DNA of 50,020 nt, from assembly GCA_028288305.1 (NCBI GenBank), contig JAQBOA010000017.1, forward strand, positions 1-50,020, written 5' to 3'. The translations under genes and the position numbers were made by a program. Of this stretch, positions 8,201 to 15,099 are shown one piece after another (position 1 is the stretch's first letter; every line of letters begins with the position of its first letter). The notes beneath the pieces were generated by a model. It was not told the origin of the DNA and did no database searches. It saw only the letters and a program-made list of their open reading frames with translations. Source of the DNA: Mucilaginibacter sp. (GTDB lineage Bacteria; Bacteroidota; Bacteroidia; Sphingobacteriales; Sphingobacteriaceae).

Positions 8201-9331
8201 GTGGATGCGCAACTGCAAACGGACATACAAAAATCAATAGCCTCCGATACCTCCCTGAATGATAACCGGGTATCCGTGGTGATTATGCTTCCGTCCACGG
8301 GCGATGTATTGGCTTCGGCTGTATATCCCTTACCGACGGTTCATAATTGGGACCAGCTTACGATGCCGGTTAACGAGCAAAACAAACTATCGCAATGGCT
8401 AACGACCAGTGACCTGGGCTTTACTTATGCTACCCAGCCCGGATCGACTGCAAAGGTGCTTACTGCAATGGCCGCATTTAATAAACTTGGCTTAGCCGCT
8501 GCAGATAAAAAATTCACGGTAAGCGCATATGAACGCATCCGTACTAAAGGCATTGAACCCGATGAAACCGGCGTAATTACCCTGGAAAGAGCCGTTGCCA
8601 AATCAAATAATGTTTATTTTATAAAATTAGCCAACGAGGAACACCTCCAGGAAGATATGGCCACACTCTATTTAAAAACCGGTATGTTTTTGCATGGTGT
8701 AGGCGGCTATTTTTATAACAAGCAGCCTGGCAATACAGCACAGGAAGAAAAATGGCGTGAATTATGGCGCAAAACAGAATTTAACACCAAACCACGATAT
8801 GATCCAAATAACATAAGGCGCACAAGGGCCAAAGGAATTTCAGGAATGGCATGGGGCCAAGGCGAATTAATTGCTACACCTGCGGCAGTTGCAAGGTTGG
8901 TATCAGGAGTAGCTAATAACGGCCGCTTAGTGGCTAACCGTTTTGTTTTAAAATTAAGCGATGTTGCACAGCCGGTCAAAGAAAGCATTAAGTTAACTGG
9001 CGATGCACAATACACCGCCTTGATCACCCGGTATATGATTGAGCAAAGCGCACCGAAGACGCCGGTTTTGGGGATAAGCGTGGCCGGTAAAACAGGAACT
9101 CCGGAGCGCATTTGGAAACAGCAAAACATAAATGACGGTTGGTATGTTTTTTTTGCACCAACAGCCAAGGGTACGGGGAGCATTGTTGTTTGTGTCAGAA
9201 TAGAATCAACAAAAGGCTCTTCAGATGCGGTAAGGTTAGCCGGTCAGCATGTGATTCCTTTTTTACTAAAAAAGGGATATATAAAAAGCATAGTTCCTGA
9301 GCCTGAGGAGACAAAACCAAGTTCAAATTGA
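5246..9331 (+). CDS. Natural fusion of SEDS peptidoglycan glycosyltransferase (RodA/FtsW) and class B penicillin-binding protein
   Basis: One uninterrupted 1361-residue frame. Order: a membrane helix (about 14-33); a 270-residue extracytoplasmic segment with a carboxypeptidase-regulatory-like beta domain near 160-260 (GKVLNEKTPVAGALVRL and DEHGQYAFKNLPA); SEDS multi-pass domain about 310-770 with LGDLGPAMV, IAGQGVGQGF, EAHTDMILPSIGEEFGW (conserved Asp near 659) and GVSLPFESYGGSS; a last helix near 780-800; a pedestal region with TLYDRDGRILA; and a transpeptidase domain with STAK (Ser1067), SNN (1120) and KTGT (Lys1282). All catalytic motifs of both enzymes are present, so one polypeptide should both polymerise lipid II and cross-link stems. 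Separate RodA and PBP2 genes are the norm. It overlaps the phosphatase gene by 1 bp and abuts the FHA gene. Confidence 0.95.
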   Translation: MDQETIPAGRPKERVFLLIVTVVLSLLFLRLFLAEQRNFTEVDKRLGDGTMVNLNTGHAAKNIRLLLEKGYYFEDKRDIYLIESVLADRITAAGKFENIGELNKRKYNVNAEEAINKGGKSFRQRVAVSRSLLGYTGDDSLRFIQEMTKPPVLLSVTDAGFSGNSISGKVLNEKTPVAGALVRLQMILPQDSTYTDEEADQVKNKVEQSPQYKKVFIADDQGQLRLQSLTAFARTDEHGQYAFKNLPADKAFSVLPLQPGYQFGRSLGTERLDNDEVFNFYRSPHTIRLLSTRDFNILKKEKSLIIRTPAAFNLWFWIIAASFISCFLITHLLLSWKFPTADQLILPVVMILTGLSFLTLLSLQDPLRDRFLAKDSLVYLGIGFAAMIIMLLLNLRLFTVDSVVYRLLLFKNNRKAANGWPWIIVAITLLALTIRFGSGPEGSGVKVNLFGFQPSEIVKYLVIIFLAGFFATNEKFISEYATWRKRWSFFSFAVIAIGITLFLFLMLGDLGPAMVICFTFIILFSFSRGDFVFMALAVVFYVLITWIFNNLWLSALLTIMMLIVAVVFIRKSLSESAIMALIIIAGFLTIDKIPHLDQLIPGPVQRLTDRKAIWQDAWDNEVYGGDQVANGLWAMASGGIAGQGVGQGFAKTIPEAHTDMILPSIGEEFGWTGIIGIFLLFLIYLHRAILIGRRTGTPFLFYLCAGIGISTFVQFLLITGGSTGALPLSGVSLPFESYGGSSLVANFLAAGFLLSASTIKGTAVQMSFITRQQDRNLVPALLMACIGILLLIVNISRYFFNNSRWIVKPSLVADRSGARMFSYNPRITILMNKLQAGTLYDRDGRILATSNPDLIKKQKSLLNASGLERYNLDSAMHKRLTRYYPFEEQMFFWVGDANTAVFNGSTNGYFAEYEHAAELRGFKMPVTNYNTHASHYQEDRFLPRGVKEMTVSKKDYSPLVSLLIAGIDSKAVNAFKQRNRDVQLTVDAQLQTDIQKSIASDTSLNDNRVSVVIMLPSTGDVLASAVYPLPTVHNWDQLTMPVNEQNKLSQWLTTSDLGFTYATQPGSTAKVLTAMAAFNKLGLAAADKKFTVSAYERIRTKGIEPDETGVITLERAVAKSNNVYFIKLANEEHLQEDMATLYLKTGMFLHGVGGYFYNKQPGNTAQEEKWRELWRKTEFNTKPRYDPNNIRRTRAKGISGMAWGQGELIATPAAVARLVSGVANNGRLVANRFVLKLSDVAQPVKESIKLTGDAQYTALITRYMIEQSAPKTPVLGISVAGKTGTPERIWKQQNINDGWYVFFAPTAKGTGSIVVCVRIESTKGSSDAVRLAGQHVIPFLLKKGYIKSIVPEPEETKPSSN

Positions 9332-10123
9332 ATGACCATGTTTAACTTATTTAAAAAAAACAGCAATAGACCTAATGATGTAAAAAGTTTGCGCCACGCC
9401 TTATTGCATGCGGTTAAGGAACAATTACAAAAAGCCGAGGGCGGTGAAGGACGCAATATCAAAGGAATAAATTTATATATAGCAGCAGATGCACGTGACA
9501 AACAGATGTATGAAGCCGCTGTTTACCTGGAAGAACCAGACAAGTTTAAAGAAGAGATTCAAAGGATTGCAGATGACTTTGCCCTGGAGCTGCCTGCAAA
9601 CTGGACCCTGGAATTAAATTTTAATACCGAGCGCCCGGCGGAAGCCAGTCTATTAAAAGATATGGACATGGCTATTTTTATCCGGACAAAAGATCATATA
9701 CTGCAAAAGGAAGGGGAGGGCTACCTTCGTATACTTTCAGGAGAAGCCGAAAAAAAAGAATATCATTTTACTTCAAAGGATGGTATAATCAACATCGGAC
9801 GGGAAAGGAGTATCCAGGTCGACGAGGGTTTTTTTAGGTACAATCACATCGCCTTTCCGGGTAACAGCGATCAGGAACCCAACCGATATATCAGCCGCCA
9901 GCATGCCCATATTGAATGGAATAATGAAAAAGGGAGCTTCATGATCTTTGCAGATGAAGGTGGAGTCCCTCCCGGAAATAAAATTAAAATACGTTCAGCT
10001 GGTAATGAAAGTCTGATCAAACTCAATTCAACGCATATCGGCCATCAGTTAAGCGAGGGTGATCAGATCATTTTAGGAGAATCGGCAGTGGTGGAGTTTA
10101 GTTATAAGGCTAGCAATGAATAG
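9332..10123 (+). CDS. FHA-domain protein with N-terminal DUF3662-like domain (FhaA/FhaB-like)
   Basis: A 263-residue cytoplasmic protein. Residues 1-130 form an alpha/beta region (KSLRHALLHAVKEQLQK, INLYIAADARDK, EEIQRIADDFALELP, WTLELNF) comparable to the N-terminal domain of FhaA. From about 150 an FHA domain begins: GIINIGRERSIQV, then NRYISRQHAHIEW with Ser188, Arg189 and His191, the phosphothreonine-binding signature, and a C-terminal GDQIILGESAVVEF strand. FHA domains bind pThr on kinases and their targets. The ATG directly follows the TGA of the SEDS-PBP gene, and its TAG directly precedes the ATG of kinase 2, so translation is coupled on both sides. It probably links kinase activity to the wall enzyme (inference). 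Confidence 0.9.
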   Translation: MTMFNLFKKNSNRPNDVKSLRHALLHAVKEQLQKAEGGEGRNIKGINLYIAADARDKQMYEAAVYLEEPDKFKEEIQRIADDFALELPANWTLELNFNTERPAEASLLKDMDMAIFIRTKDHILQKEGEGYLRILSGEAEKKEYHFTSKDGIINIGRERSIQVDEGFFRYNHIAFPGNSDQEPNRYISRQHAHIEWNNEKGSFMIFADEGGVPPGNKIKIRSAGNESLIKLNSTHIGHQLSEGDQIILGESAVVEFSYKASNE

Positions 10124-11467
10124 ATGAGTAAAGTATTTACCATTACAGAAGGTTTAGAAAACATGGGTGCGTTGCGGACCGGTGGCCAGGGGTCTGTGTA
10201 TAAAGCGCGCAGAATGGGACCTATACTAAGGGCGGTAAAACTTTTACCCACGCCCATACATAGCGAAAGTGCAGATGATAAAAATTACCGCCACTTTTTA
10301 AACGAGGTAGAAAAACTAAAAAAGGTAAACCAGGTACCCAACCCCAATGTTGTAAAAATTTTAAATTATGGCATTACCGAAAGCGGCTCATTGCCCTTTA
10401 TTGAAATGGAGTTTATTGAAGGGCCTGATCTGTGTGAATTGTTGACAGCACCGCATCATAAAATATTCACGGTCAAAGAAGTCATCAAATTGGCCGATCA
10501 ACTTGCCGGGGCTTTGAGTCATTGCCACCGGGTGGGTGTAATGCATGGTGATATAAAAAGCAATAATGTAAAGTTTAATGTGAATTCCGGCAATTATGTG
10601 CTGTTAGATTTTGGTTTGTCGGTCATGTCTGACGAACAGCGGCGCAGCAGTATGCGAAATGCAGGTGCCATAGAGTTTATGGCGCCGGAGCAAAATGAAG
10701 GCAGAATGCTATTTCAAACAGATATTTATAGTTATGGAGTAGTGTTATATGAATTATTAGCCGGCAGGGTACCATTTCCATTACAGGACGATGGCGAAAC
10801 AGCCCGGAATACGGTAATGATATCGCACTTGGAGGCCCCGGTACCTGATCTTTTGAAGTTAAGAAAAGAAAACCTGCCCGCAAGCTGGTCCGAAGATCAG
10901 CAAACGCGCGAAATGCAGGTGCCGGACTGGCTGCTGGCGGTTGTATACAAATGCCTGGAAAAATTACCGGAGAACCGTTACAGCGATGGGATTGCACTGC
11001 AGGACAGTGTACAAATCAGCATTACCGGTAACCCCGACAACACTTTAATAGTATTAAAAACCGAAAACGAACAGCTTCAAACTCAGCTCATGCATTACCA
11101 GGCAGAAACAGCACGTTCAAAAAAATCAGCTATCAGTATTACCAAACCACTATTTTTTGGCTTGTTATTGTCGGTTATTCTTCTTATTGCACTTTGCGGA
11201 TATGCTTTTCTTACAAGAAAAAAGGTGTATCAGACTATTCAATATTCAAAATTACCGCCGGTGCCTCTACTATTTTTACCTAACATCCATCATATTTTAC
11301 CAGATACCCATCATAAAAATCCCCCGCCGGCTGCGAAAAAGGTAACGGACACTATTGTAAAAGCGGATAATATTAAAACCAAAGCAAGCTATACTACAAA
11401 AGGAAAAAGCTTATTGCATCCCCTTAAAAAGAAACGCCATAAAAAGAAGTTTCTCGGCATTTTTTAA
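10124..11467 (+). CDS. Transmembrane serine/threonine protein kinase, second paralogue
   Basis: A 447-residue kinase whose first 290 residues match the kinase at 1337-2647 almost residue for residue (same TGGQGSVYK loop, AVKLL, HGDIKSNN, LLDFGLS, RRSSMR, MAPEQNEG). Like its partner it is a non-RD (HGD) kinase. The tails differ completely: here a short heptad-like stretch (LKTENEQLQTQL) precedes a membrane helix at about 345-364, and the outer tail is strongly basic and Pro/His-containing, ending KKKRHKKKFLGIF. The ATG follows the preceding stop without a gap. A tandem duplication that kept the kinase domain under constraint or gene conversion while the sensor tails diverged is the simplest reading. 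It closes the cluster. Confidence 0.93.
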   Translation: MSKVFTITEGLENMGALRTGGQGSVYKARRMGPILRAVKLLPTPIHSESADDKNYRHFLNEVEKLKKVNQVPNPNVVKILNYGITESGSLPFIEMEFIEGPDLCELLTAPHHKIFTVKEVIKLADQLAGALSHCHRVGVMHGDIKSNNVKFNVNSGNYVLLDFGLSVMSDEQRRSSMRNAGAIEFMAPEQNEGRMLFQTDIYSYGVVLYELLAGRVPFPLQDDGETARNTVMISHLEAPVPDLLKLRKENLPASWSEDQQTREMQVPDWLLAVVYKCLEKLPENRYSDGIALQDSVQISITGNPDNTLIVLKTENEQLQTQLMHYQAETARSKKSAISITKPLFFGLLLSVILLIALCGYAFLTRKKVYQTIQYSKLPPVPLLFLPNIHHILPDTHHKNPPPAAKKVTDTIVKADNIKTKASYTTKGKSLLHPLKKKRHKKKFLGIF

Positions 11468-11661
11468 TTCATTTTCTTCATATCCCTGCCCTTATATATG
11501 ATGGTTACACCAGGGAGATATTTACAAAGGTTAAGACTTACAAGTCATATGCCAGTTCCTTCTTCAGCGCCGGGACACCCAGTTGACCCGGGTTATGATA
11601 ACATAGCAAAATCTTTATTGGAATCTAATATATTTCTGTTACCGTCATCACCGGCAATTAT

Positions 11662-11693
11662 GTTGTTGCACTTTACATGTAAAGTGCAACAAC
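11662..11693. repeat. Perfect 32-bp palindrome
   Basis: GTTGTTGCACTTTACA at 11662-11677 is followed directly by its exact reverse complement to 11693. Pairing continues outward for four more positions (one G-T) to 11658-11697. There is no loop, so in DNA it is a cruciform-prone or dimer-binding site; in RNA it would form a 14-bp stem with a tetraloop. No T-tract follows, so it is a poor intrinsic terminator. Confidence 0.85.
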
Positions 11694-11759
11694 GTAACAT
11701 GGCACGACTTCGAGGATTTACGCTTATCAATTTTCGGTTTATAAAGCCCGATAACGGCT

Positions 11760-11789
11760 GCAAAGATGTTTTAAAGAAAACATCTTTGC
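11760..11789. repeat. Hairpin, 13-bp stem and 4-nt loop
   Basis: GCAAAGATGTTTT (11760-11772), loop AAAG, then the exact complement AAAACATCTTTGC (11777-11789). It lies 14 bp before the operator-like element. It may end transcription leaving the kinase cluster or be a regulator site; no long T-tract follows. Confidence 0.7.
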
Positions 11790-11803
11790 TAATGAGTTAA
11801 AAA

Positions 11804-11870
11804 TCCATTCTTTTAAAAAAATTGTCCATTTTAAAAACGTCGCTATTCCGTTACGTTTATCCTGCCAATA
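11804..11870 (+). promoter_or_regulatory. Candidate AraC-type operator/promoter of susC
   Basis: TCCAT at 11804 and TCCAT at 11825 (inside ATTGTCCATT) are direct repeats exactly 21 bp, two helical turns, apart. ATCCTGCCAAT begins at 11859, preceded by a TAcgTTTA box resembling the Bacteroidota -7 element. The same three boxes with the same spacing occur at 17863-17928 ahead of the glycoside hydrolase gene. Direct repeats two turns apart are typical of AraC-family sites. Confidence 0.6.
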
Positions 11871-12000
11871 AAGCTAAAAAAAGCATACCATTTTCCTGGA
11901 TTAACCTTGCAGCCGCGATCCGGAAAGGATTTAATTGCTATTCGAAGCCTTTTGCGAACCAATTTAAGTACAAAATCAAACCAATTTAAACCATTCAATT

Positions 12001-15000
12001 ATGTACAAATTTACTTTTTCGTTATTTCGAGCCTTTTTCATCCTGCTCATTGTCGGGTGGGGGTGTTTTTCCAGGGGTTATGCACAGCAAGCCAATGTCG
12101 TTACCGGTGTGGTAACCACCAAAGATGATGGCTTACCCTTACCCGGGGTAACCGTCACTATTAAAAACACACAGACAGGTATGGCAACGGATGGTAACGG
12201 TAAGTTTTCTATTAAAGCACCTATTGGCTCCATTCTTTTGTTTAATGCGGTAGGTTATAGCAGCTTCGAAGCAAATGTAACCGGACCTGTTTTAAATGTT
12301 GTACTTGAACCAAAACCAAGCAACCTGAATGAAGTGGTCGTCATTGGATATGGAACCGTAAAGAAAAAAGACCTTACCGGGGCCATTGCCAATATCAAGG
12401 GTTCAGATATTAAGTCCCAGGGGGTAAGTGATATCACCAAAGCCTTGCAGGGAAAATTACCTGGGGTAACCATAGAGTCTGCCGGCGGAAATCCCGGATC
12501 CGGCACAAGGATATTGATACGAGGCGTAGGAACATTGGGTAATGCGGACCCACTATATATTGTAGATGGTGTCCAGGTAGCCAATATAAACAACTTGAGC
12601 CAAAACGAAATCCAATCCATCGACATTTTGAAAGACGCCTCCGCGGCTGCGATCTATGGCTCAAGGGCGGCGAATGGTGTAGTCCTGGTCACCACTAAAT
12701 CCGGCAAAAGCGGGCAAACCGTAATCCAGGCCGATGCCAATTATGGTGTTCAGCAAATTGCTCACAAAGTTTCTGTACTTAATGCAGAACAGTGGGCCAC
12801 CGTAAGTAACGCCGCCCATGACGCTGCAGGGCTCGCCCGCTTGGACATTGCTGCAACCCCTTCATCCTTAGGCGCCGGAACAAATTGGCAGGACGCTATT
12901 TACAAGGCGGCGCCCATTCAGCAATATGATCTCCTGGTCAGCGGCGGAAATCAATCCGGCAATTACAGTATCTCCGGAAGTTACGACAACCAGGACGGGA
13001 TTGTGAAAGTTACCGGCTATAACCGGTATAACCTGCGGGCAAAATCGGAAACCTCTAAGGGCCCCTTTAAAATTGGCGAAACCATTATTTTAACCAGGGA
13101 AAAAACGATTTCTATGCCCGGCGGATGGGGCGGACAGGGCGGTGATCCTGTTGGATCTGCTGCTAAAATGATACCCGTTTTTCAAATTTACGACCCCACC
13201 GCTTTAGGCGGATATGCCGGCGCAACCGGACCTGTGGTCAATGTTGCAAATCCCGTGGCACAGTTGAACCTGGAAGACATCAACAGGATATCTTCCAATG
13301 TTTTGGCAAATGTCTACGGACAAGCCACCCTTCTGCCCGGCCTGACCTATAAACTCAACTTTGGATATACCAGTAATTTTGGGACGAATACAGACTATTA
13401 TAAAAGATATGTAGTCGGGACACTGTTCACCCATCCCACCAATGACATCAGTATCAGTAAAGACCAAAATGACCTGCTTCTGGTGGAAAATACCCTGAAT
13501 TATATTAAGACCTTTGGGAAGCACAGTCTGCAGGCACTGGCAGGATACACTTATCAAAAATCAAATTATACCTATTTGTTATCCGCAAGAACAGATCTGC
13601 CAGACGGACTGCAGAATATTGATGCCGGTGCAGGTACTTCTACCACCAGCGGGAACAGTATAGAAAGTACGCTGGTATCGTCCCTTGCCCGTATCATCTA
13701 TTCTTATGATAACCGGTATTTACTAACCGCGAGTATCCGTAGGGATGGTTCTTCCAGATTTGGCGCCAGCAACAAATACGGAAACTTCCCTTCTATTGCA
13801 TTAGGATGGAATTTATCCAATGAAAAGTTTTTTGAACCAGCAAAAAATATTTTATCAACCTTTAAATTACGGGCAAGCTACGGCGTATTAGGGAACCAGG
13901 AAATCGGGGATTATCAATATAGCGCCGCAGTTGCTTCCAATATTAATTATGTAACCGGCACCAGCCAGCAAAAATGGTTCGGCGCCATCCAAACATCTTT
14001 TGCAGATCCCAATATCAAATGGGAAAGTACGCAGACTACGAATGTTGGTTTTGATGCAGGTTTGATCCAGGACAAATTAAATATCACGGCCGACTACTTT
14101 GTTAAAATTACTGATGATGTTTTGCTTAATGTTCCTATTCCAGGCTCAGCCGGTTCTACAAGTAATCCGGTTGTAAATGCTGGTAAATTACGTAATAATG
14201 GTATAGAGATTGGTGCAAGCTATTCGGATCAGGCAGGGAAATTGAAATATACTGTTTTTGGTACCTTCAGTGCTGTAAAAAACAAAGTGTTGGCCCTGGG
14301 AACAGGTACGCAGCAAATTTTTGGCGGTCAGCCTACGCATCATGGCGCGTCAAGTACCCTTACAGAAGCAGGCGGCCCAATTACTGGTTTCTATCTGATA
14401 AAAGATATCGGAATTTTTCAATCACAGGCCGAGATCAATGCCTATAAAGATAAAAACGGTAACCCGATCCAGCCAAACGCACAACCAGGGGATATTAAAT
14501 ACCTTGATGCCAACGGCGATGGACAGATCAATGCCCAGGATAAAGTTTATATGGGAAGCCCTTTTCCAAATTTTGAATACGGTTTCGGATTTAATGCTTC
14601 CCTGTACAACTTTGACATCAATGCGTTTTTTCAGGGAACACAGGGCAATAAGATCTATAATGGTTTAAGACAGGACCTGGAAAGTATGAGCCTGGAATTT
14701 AACTATTCAACCACTACCTTAAATGCCTGGACTCCCACGCATACAAACACTACTGTTCCCCGTGCTGTAAGTAATGATCCAAACTTTAACGACCAGACTT
14801 CTTCAAGATTTTTAGAAGACGGAAGTTATTTAAGAATGAAGACCCTCCAGGTCGGATATACGATCCAGGACAATCTTAAGAGAAGACTTAAGATCAGTTC
14901 TTTGAGGTTATATGTCAGTGCGGATAATGTATTTACTATCACCAAATACACCGGTTTCAACGCGGACATTGGCCGCACGGGAAGCATTTTTGACCGGGGC

Positions 15001-15069
15001 GTTGATTTTGGACATGTGGCCTATCCCCTTGCCAGGACCGTAAGTGTTGGTTTACAATTGGGATTATAA
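12001..15069 (+). CDS. SusC/RagA-family TonB-linked outer membrane transporter
   Basis: A 1022-residue protein with a signal peptide (cleavage near GYAQQ), then a carboxypeptidase-regulatory-like domain (VTGVVTTKDDGLPLPGVTV, about 32-105), the linker NEVVVIGYGTVKKKDLTGA characteristic of SusC proteins, a TonB plug (ITKALQGKLPGVTI, IRGVGTLGNADPLYIVDG, DILKDASAAAIYGSRAANGVVLVTTK), and a 22-strand barrel ending in an aromatic-containing terminal strand (VSVGLQLGL). It imports oligosaccharides together with the SusD-like lipoprotein downstream. No STN (anti-sigma interaction) domain is seen, which agrees with control by the AraC regulator nearby rather than by a sigma/anti-sigma pair (inference). 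The substrate cannot be read. Confidence 0.97.
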   Translation: MYKFTFSLFRAFFILLIVGWGCFSRGYAQQANVVTGVVTTKDDGLPLPGVTVTIKNTQTGMATDGNGKFSIKAPIGSILLFNAVGYSSFEANVTGPVLNVVLEPKPSNLNEVVVIGYGTVKKKDLTGAIANIKGSDIKSQGVSDITKALQGKLPGVTIESAGGNPGSGTRILIRGVGTLGNADPLYIVDGVQVANINNLSQNEIQSIDILKDASAAAIYGSRAANGVVLVTTKSGKSGQTVIQADANYGVQQIAHKVSVLNAEQWATVSNAAHDAAGLARLDIAATPSSLGAGTNWQDAIYKAAPIQQYDLLVSGGNQSGNYSISGSYDNQDGIVKVTGYNRYNLRAKSETSKGPFKIGETIILTREKTISMPGGWGGQGGDPVGSAAKMIPVFQIYDPTALGGYAGATGPVVNVANPVAQLNLEDINRISSNVLANVYGQATLLPGLTYKLNFGYTSNFGTNTDYYKRYVVGTLFTHPTNDISISKDQNDLLLVENTLNYIKTFGKHSLQALAGYTYQKSNYTYLLSARTDLPDGLQNIDAGAGTSTTSGNSIESTLVSSLARIIYSYDNRYLLTASIRRDGSSRFGASNKYGNFPSIALGWNLSNEKFFEPAKNILSTFKLRASYGVLGNQEIGDYQYSAAVASNINYVTGTSQQKWFGAIQTSFADPNIKWESTQTTNVGFDAGLIQDKLNITADYFVKITDDVLLNVPIPGSAGSTSNPVVNAGKLRNNGIEIGASYSDQAGKLKYTVFGTFSAVKNKVLALGTGTQQIFGGQPTHHGASSTLTEAGGPITGFYLIKDIGIFQSQAEINAYKDKNGNPIQPNAQPGDIKYLDANGDGQINAQDKVYMGSPFPNFEYGFGFNASLYNFDINAFFQGTQGNKIYNGLRQDLESMSLEFNYSTTTLNAWTPTHTNTTVPRAVSNDPNFNDQTSSRFLEDGSYLRMKTLQVGYTIQDNLKRRLKISSLRLYVSADNVFTITKYTGFNADIGRTGSIFDRGVDFGHVAYPLARTVSVGLQLGL

Positions 15070-15099
15070 CGAATGGTATATCAATTAAAAATAAAAATT

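Larger units (their letters stand above)
11468..12000 (+). other. 533-bp intergenic region between kinase cluster and susC
   Basis: No convincing gene. It holds a 32-bp perfect palindrome (11662-11693), a 13-bp-stem hairpin (11760-11789), and the AraC-type operator-like element (11804-11870) ahead of susC. A frame of 100 codons crosses the palindrome but has no protein-like character. Confidence 0.6.

Noticed and set aside
8713..9183. 156-codon antisense frame within the transpeptidase domain
   Set aside because: Opposite the catalytic SNN-KTGT region of the SEDS-PBP gene; no independent evidence.
11498..11800. 100-codon plus-strand frame after the second kinase
   Set aside because: It crosses a perfect palindrome and a hairpin, has no recognisable domain and no signal of protein-like composition.
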